From an uncultured Erysipelotrichaceae bacterium (GTDB taxonomy: Bacteria > Bacillota_I > Bacilli_A > Erysipelotrichales > Coprobacillaceae): a stretch of 9,567 nucleotides of DNA. The position numbers and the translations under genes are program-made. Below, in pieces: positions 5,826 to 9,567 of the stretch. The first letter of the stretch is position 1. Every line of letters begins with the position of its first letter. The stretch spans positions 1 through 9,567 of the forward strand of contig ONFH01000271.1 of the NCBI GenBank assembly GCA_900317015.1. The letters are read 5' to 3'. The notes beneath the pieces are model-generated. The model ran no database searches and was not told the DNA's origin. It was given only the letters and a program-made list of their open reading frames with translations.

Positions 5826-8207
5826 TGATCTTAATTCTGCGTTGTAAGCTTTCTTAACGGCTTCAAGAACCTTTTCCATAGCTTCATTCACAGCTTTTTC
5901 ATCAAGGGTGCGCTTGTCATCCTGTAATGTTAAGCTGACCGCAATAGACTTCTGATCTTTAGCAACATGTTCACCTTCGTAAACATCGAAGATCTTTGTT
6001 TCCTTGATGAGCTTAGAAGCTTTGAAGATCGTTCTTTCAATATCACTTGCTGGAACGCTGCGATCAACGATCAAGGCAATATCACGGCTCACTGATGGAT
6101 ACTGTGGTAATGGTGTGAACTTGATCTTAGAAGAACGAACGGCAATCAATGACGTTAAGTTCAATTCACAGACATACGTTTCATCAACACCATAAGCTTT
6201 TGCTTTAGCTGGATGAACCTGACCAACGACACCGACGATCTCTTTACCCATCTTTACGTAAGCACTACGTCCTGGATGGAAGTCTTTATTATCTTCTTCA
6301 ACACGTACTAATGTATAACGGGCTGGATCGATATTTAAGACATGCATCACTTTTTCAAAGATGCCTTTCATAATGTAGTAATCAGCTTTAACGACATTTC
6401 CTAACCATGGTGTATCAATATAGTTCCCGCTCATGGCGATACCCAACTGTTCAATTTCTTCATTGACATAGGTATTGGCAATTTCAAAGATGTTGACATC
6501 CTTAATAGAATGGTCATTGTTATATTTGATGACGTCTAACATATGTGGAAGAAGAGATTTTCTAGCGACACTATGTTCTTCACCAAGTGGTGACATTAAT
6601 TTGATTTCTTCATCTTCTGGATGGAATAAGTTGAAATCATTGTTTGATGATGGTGATGTTAACGTATAAGTTAATGTTTCATGTAAGCCTAAGTCACTTA
6701 AGATATGAGCAACTGCACGTTCTTTCTTCTGCTTATCTGTTAATTCACCTTTTGTCATGCTCATTTCAGGTAATGTCGATGGAATATTGTCATAACCATA
6801 TAAACGAGCCACTTCTTCGATCAGATCGGCATCCATAGAAATATCATTACGATATGTTGGCACAGTGACTGTGAAGTTCGTACCATCTAATTCATATGGG
6901 AAACGTAAACGATCAAAGACATCTTTGACTTCAGCCGTTGTAAATGATGTGCCAAGTAAACCATTGACTCTTTCTACTGTCACAGACACTTTCTTTTCAG
7001 GAACATTTAAGTCACTATGAACAGTTTCATAGACTTCCTTGGCATCTGCTAACTGAACAAGTAAGTCAGCACAGCGATCTAAGACATTTAAACTGTTAGC
7101 TGTATCGATAGCACCTTTGATGAAGTGCTGAGAAGCATCTGTTAATAAGTTTAAACGACGAGCTGTCTGTCTTAACTGTGGACCATCAAATGTGGCAGCT
7201 TCAATGACGATGTTCTTTGAATTTTCATCGATCTTTGTCGCATCACTACCCATGACACCAGCCACACAACCGATGGAACCATCTGTTGAAACGATAACAT
7301 CTTCAGGTAAGATGTCATAATCTTCTCCATCAAGCATCTTATAAGAGCCCTTGAAACCAGTCTTGATCACAAAAGCTTTTTCTTTTAATTTATCGTAGTC
7401 ATACATATGGATCGGCTGACCTGTTTCGACCATGACAAAGTTAGAAACATCGACGATATTATTGATTGGTTTAATACCAGAAGCTAATAAATAATGTCTT
7501 AACCAAGCTGGTGATTCTTTTGTTTCAACACCTTTGACAAGCTTAGCACCAAAGAATGAGCATAATGGTGTTTCAATGTCTACTTTTAAATCAGATGGTT
7601 TTTCATCATATTTCTTGATCTCTGGTAACTTAACAGGACGATTTAAGATGGCACCAACTTCATAAGCTAATGATGTCATGGCCATACAGTCAGAACGGTT
7701 AGGTGTTAAGCCAATTTCCATAACGAAATCTTTTAAGCCCATGTAACCTAGAGCTTCTTCACCAACTGGTGCATCTTCAGGTAAAACATGGATGCCAGCT
7801 TTATCTTCATCTCTTAATAAACGCTGATCTTCAATCAATTCGGCAATGGAACAGATCATCCCATTGGATTCTTCGCCACGGATCTTACCAGCAGAGATCT
7901 TCCCACCATAAAGTTCACAGCCAGGAAGGGCAACGATCACTTTCTGACCAGCGGCGACGTTTGGTGCACCACAGACGATCTGTGTCACCTCGCCAGGTGC
8001 GACTTCGACCTGGCAGATATGTAAATGGTCACTGTTAGGATGATCAATACATTCCTTAACATAACCAACGACTAACTTCGTTCCTTTAGCGAGTTCATGA
8101 TGACCTTCAACTTCATGACCGATTCTTGTAATACGTTCAGAAAGATCTAGTGGATCCTGATCATCAACTTTAACATATTGATTTAATAAATTATAACTTG
8201 CATTCAT
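5823..8207 (-). CDS. pheT: Phenylalanine-tRNA ligase beta subunit
   Basis: A 794-aa protein of the full-length bacterial form. With PheS it makes the cytosolic alpha2-beta2 enzyme that charges tRNA-Phe; the beta subunit binds tRNA and carries the editing site for Tyr-tRNA-Phe. Domains in order: N-terminus MNASYNLLNQYV; EMAP-like tRNA-binding domain (about 40-150, HPNSDHLHICQV and VCGAPNV); B3/B4 editing domain (about 205-375, GIKPINNIVDVSNFVM and GVMGSDATKI); B5 domain (about 400-475, ending TYRNDISMDADLIEEVARLYGY); catalytic-like core (about 480-690); and the FDX-ACB anticodon-binding domain (about 697-794, FTPLPQYPSVSRDIALIVD). The segment usually read as S-x-RFEKGVD is TDASQHFIKGAID here (356-368). 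The ATG lies 8 nt after the pheS stop; AGGAG is only 1-2 nt before it, so translational coupling to pheS is likely. Confidence 0.98.
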   Translation of the reverse strand: MNASYNLLNQYVKVDDQDPLDLSERITRIGHEVEGHHELAKGTKLVVGYVKECIDHPNSDHLHICQVEVAPGEVTQIVCGAPNVAAGQKVIVALPGCELYGGKISAGKIRGEESNGMICSIAELIEDQRLLRDEDKAGIHVLPEDAPVGEEALGYMGLKDFVMEIGLTPNRSDCMAMTSLAYEVGAILNRPVKLPEIKKYDEKPSDLKVDIETPLCSFFGAKLVKGVETKESPAWLRHYLLASGIKPINNIVDVSNFVMVETGQPIHMYDYDKLKEKAFVIKTGFKGSYKMLDGEDYDILPEDVIVSTDGSIGCVAGVMGSDATKIDENSKNIVIEAATFDGPQLRQTARRLNLLTDASQHFIKGAIDTANSLNVLDRCADLLVQLADAKEVYETVHSDLNVPEKKVSVTVERVNGLLGTSFTTAEVKDVFDRLRFPYELDGTNFTVTVPTYRNDISMDADLIEEVARLYGYDNIPSTLPEMSMTKGELTDKQKKERAVAHILSDLGLHETLTYTLTSPSSNNDFNLFHPEDEEIKLMSPLGEEHSVARKSLLPHMLDVIKYNNDHSIKDVNIFEIANTYVNEEIEQLGIAMSGNYIDTPWLGNVVKADYYIMKGIFEKVMHVLNIDPARYTLVRVEEDNKDFHPGRSAYVKMGKEIVGVVGQVHPAKAKAYGVDETYVCELNLTSLIAVRSSKIKFTPLPQYPSVSRDIALIVDRSVPASDIERTIFKASKLIKETKIFDVYEGEHVAKDQKSIAVSLTLQDDKRTLDEKAVNEAMEKVLEAVKKAYNAELRS

Positions 8208-8215
8208 TCTCCTAC

Positions 8216-9250
8216 TTACCCCTTTCTATTGAACTGATTTAAGAATCTCAAATCATCATTATAGAAGTCTCTAATATTATCAATGCCATACTTTAACATA
8301 GCCACACGTTCAAGACCGATTCCGAAAGCGAAGCCCTGATAGACTTGAGGATCAAAACCACACATTTCTAAGACATGAGGGTTGACCATACCAGCCCCTA
8401 AGATCTCGATCCAGCCAGTGCCTTTACACATTGCACAGCCCTTGCCACCGCAGTTACCACAAGAGATATCAACTTCGACACTAGGTTCTGTGAATGGGAA
8501 ATAAGAAGGTCTTAAACGAATTTCACGTTTTTCACCAAATGTTCTCTTCGCAAACACTTCAAGTGTTCCCTTTAAGTCAGCCATTGTGACGTTTTTGTCA
8601 ACGACAAGACCTTCACACTGAGCGAACTGGTGTGAATGTGTCGCATCATCATCATCACGGCGGTAAGTCTTACCTGGGCAGATGACCTTGATTGGACCTT
8701 TGCCCTTGGCAGCTAATAAAACATGGGCCTGCACTGGTGATGTATGTGTTCTCATTAATGTATTTTCATCAATATAGAACGTATCCTGCATATCACGCGC
8801 TGGATGTCCTTTTGGTAAGTTCATTAATTCAAAGTTATAATGATCTGTTTCAACTTCAGGACCTTCAGCAACTGTATAGCCCATCCCGATAAACAGTTCT
8901 TCTAAGTCTTCCTTGACTCTAGTAATTGGGTGTAAAGACCCTTCTGGTAATTTACGAGCAGGTAAAGTTAAATCGATTCGTTCACTTTCGATCTTAGCCT
9001 GCATTTCTGCTTCTTCTAAGTTAGCTTTGACACGTTCTACCGCACTGGCAATTTCAGATTTTGCCTTGTTTGAGAACATCCCAAAATTCTTTCGTTCTTC
9101 TGGAGCCATTGTCTTCATTGCTTTCATGGCTTTTTGAATAGGACCTTTTTTTCCTAAGAAAGAGACACGAAGATCATTTAATTCTTTTAAATCTTTGGCT
9201 TCAGAAATCTTTTGTAAAGCTTCTTCTCTGATGCGTTTTAAATCATCCAT
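8216..9250 (-). CDS. pheS: Phenylalanine-tRNA ligase alpha subunit
   Basis: A 344-aa catalytic subunit of the class II enzyme that attaches Phe to tRNA-Phe using ATP. An N-terminal coiled coil (about 1-88, PF02912) that contacts tRNA precedes the catalytic domain. Visible are GHPARDMQDTFYI (148-160), the Phe-pocket segment RTHTSPVQ (167-174), motif 2 KTYRRDDDDATHSHQFAQ (194-211), FPFTEPSVEVDI (251-262), a zinc-ribbon-like insert with Cys264, Cys267, Cys272 and Cys275 found in many Gram-positive PheS, then GTGWIEILGAGMV (277-289) and motif 3 FGIGLERVAMLKYG (309-322). The start is the ATG at 9250: GGAGG lies 7 nt upstream, and PheS proteins usually begin at this point. The open frame continues upstream to 9430, but that part translates the T-box leader. 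First gene of the pheST operon, under T-box control. Confidence 0.98.
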   Translation of the reverse strand: MDDLKRIREEALQKISEAKDLKELNDLRVSFLGKKGPIQKAMKAMKTMAPEERKNFGMFSNKAKSEIASAVERVKANLEEAEMQAKIESERIDLTLPARKLPEGSLHPITRVKEDLEELFIGMGYTVAEGPEVETDHYNFELMNLPKGHPARDMQDTFYIDENTLMRTHTSPVQAHVLLAAKGKGPIKVICPGKTYRRDDDDATHSHQFAQCEGLVVDKNVTMADLKGTLEVFAKRTFGEKREIRLRPSYFPFTEPSVEVDISCGNCGGKGCAMCKGTGWIEILGAGMVNPHVLEMCGFDPQVYQGFAFGIGLERVAMLKYGIDNIRDFYNDDLRFLNQFNRKG

Positions 9251-9301
9251 TTTTCTTCCTCCACTATCTTCATTTACAAGGAAACACTTTTTATTCAAAA
9301 T

Positions 9302-9328
9302 AAAAAGTCGTCCCCTTTTAGGAACGAC
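9302..9328 (-). terminator. T-box leader terminator (attenuator)
   Basis: On the minus strand GTCGTTCCT (9328-9320) pairs with GGGGACGAC (9315-9307), including two G-U pairs, around an AAAA loop and is followed by TTTTT. The 5' arm also pairs with the T-box sequence (AGGA with TCCT, CGA with TCG) to form the antiterminator, so the two folds exclude each other. Confidence 0.92.
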
Positions 9329-9510
9329 ATAATCGCGGTACCATCCTAATTCACAGAAATACTCTGTGCACTTGATTCGCTTTAACGCTGCTAAGCGGCG
9401 GTGATTGGCCGCACTCCAAGGTGAATTCAATCGTTTCCCACTAGAAGACTTTCAGCACAACGTCTTCCTCTCTGATGTTTTCCACGATCTATGATCCTTA
9501 TCTAAGTGTT
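9302..9510 (-). ncRNA. T-box riboswitch (tRNA-Phe sensing), pheST leader
   Basis: A minus-strand leader of the T-box class (Rfam RF00230), which binds uncharged tRNA-Phe and lets transcription continue. Stem I base pairs 9505-9508 with 9412-9415 and 9496-9499 with 9418-9421. The specifier loop reads GAA-UUC-A, with the Phe codon UUC at 9425-9423. Above it 9484-9488 pairs with 9430-9434. The AGAGAG motif is at 9468-9473 and a 6-bp distal stem (9462-9467 with 9444-9449) carries GUGCUGAAA in its loop. Stem III is CACAGA/TCTGTG (9363-9368 with 9352-9357). The T-box sequence AGGATGGTACCGCG (9347-9334) differs from the consensus at one base; its UGGU can pair with an A-CCA tRNA end, as expected for tRNA-Phe. 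GTCGTTCCT is shared between antiterminator and terminator. The stem II region (about 9370-9411) also contains short hairpins. Confidence 0.95.
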
Positions 9511-9516
9511 ACCGAT

Positions 9517-9545
9517 ATTATAGCGAATCTCACTATTTTTTACAA
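9517..9545 (-). promoter_or_regulatory. Promoter of the pheST T-box transcript
   Basis: On the minus strand TTGTAA (9540-9545) and a perfect TATAAT (9517-9522) are 17 nt apart. Transcription should begin near 9510, just before the 5' strand of T-box stem I, giving a leader of about 260 nt before the pheS ATG. Position relative to the riboswitch strongly supports it. The remaining bases to 9567 show no feature. Confidence 0.85.
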
Positions 9546-9567
9546 GCGACTTTTGTGAAAGACTATT

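Noticed and set aside
7769..8038. Plus-strand open frame antisense to pheT
   Set aside because: Its translation is low-complexity (His, Gln, Arg, Ser rich), as expected of an antisense shadow; there is no promoter or ribosome binding site and pheT is unambiguous.
9251..9430. In-frame 60-residue N-terminal extension of PheS beginning with a TTG-type start
   Set aside because: It translates the T-box leader, including the conserved T-box sequence and the terminator. A good ribosome binding site precedes the ATG at 9250, where PheS proteins normally begin.
9350..9545. A tRNA gene or protein-coding leader peptide in the pheS upstream region
   Set aside because: The hairpins and conserved sequence match a T-box, not a cloverleaf, and there is no Phe-rich leader peptide with its own ribosome binding site.
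1..9567. CRISPR array, insertion sequence, prophage, toxin-antitoxin or defence system
   Set aside because: I saw no spaced direct repeats, terminal inverted repeats, transposase or integrase sequence, or paired small toxin-like frames. The gene content is housekeeping plus two hypothetical proteins.

Overview
The window looks like a core-genome stretch from a low-to-moderate GC Gram-positive bacterium of the Bacillota. Supporting signs are consensus sigma-A type promoters, AGGAGG-type ribosome binding sites, a T-box riboswitch on pheS, a YceD-rpmF pair and TmcAL. Protein character (a PF06541 membrane protein, a cysteine-poor YceD, the style of the PheT sequence) suggests an Erysipelotrichales-like lineage. 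That placement is an impression from reading, not a search result.

Layout, left to right. Nearly everything is on the minus strand; only tmcAL is on the plus strand. Positions 1-152 hold a terminator and perhaps the very start of another minus-strand gene. Next is an unrecognised acidic 149-aa protein (153-602) with its own -10 box. A two-gene membrane operon (706-2377) follows: a PF06541 (CmpB-like) protein and, overlapping its 3' end by 20 nt, a VTT-domain (TVP38/TMEM64/DedA-like) protein; the terminator stem begins at the VTT stop codon. Then comes a ribosome-biogenesis operon, yceD (2735-3253) and rpmF (2542-2718), with a near-consensus promoter and a strong terminator. An unrecognised 394-aa soluble protein (3369-4553, GTG start) is transcribed divergently from tmcAL (4672-5811), the tRNA(Met) acetylcytidine ligase. 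Facing tmcAL is the phenylalanyl-tRNA synthetase operon pheS-pheT (9250 down to 5823). It is preceded by a T-box leader with a UUC (Phe) specifier, a stem III hairpin, the conserved T-box sequence and a leader terminator, all behind a promoter at 9517-9545.

The common theme is translation: tRNA charging (pheST), tRNA wobble modification (tmcAL), and large-subunit assembly (yceD, rpmF). The pheST operon senses uncharged tRNA-Phe through the T-box. The two membrane proteins and the two hypothetical proteins have no clear link to this theme.

I see no mobile element, CRISPR array, tRNA/rRNA gene, toxin-antitoxin pair or defence system, and no convincing novel system. The most interesting points are the interleaved convergent terminators at the tmcAL/pheT junction (the pheT terminator lies inside tmcAL codons), the readable T-box anatomy, the overlapping divergent promoters at tmcAL, and the two uncharacterised proteins.
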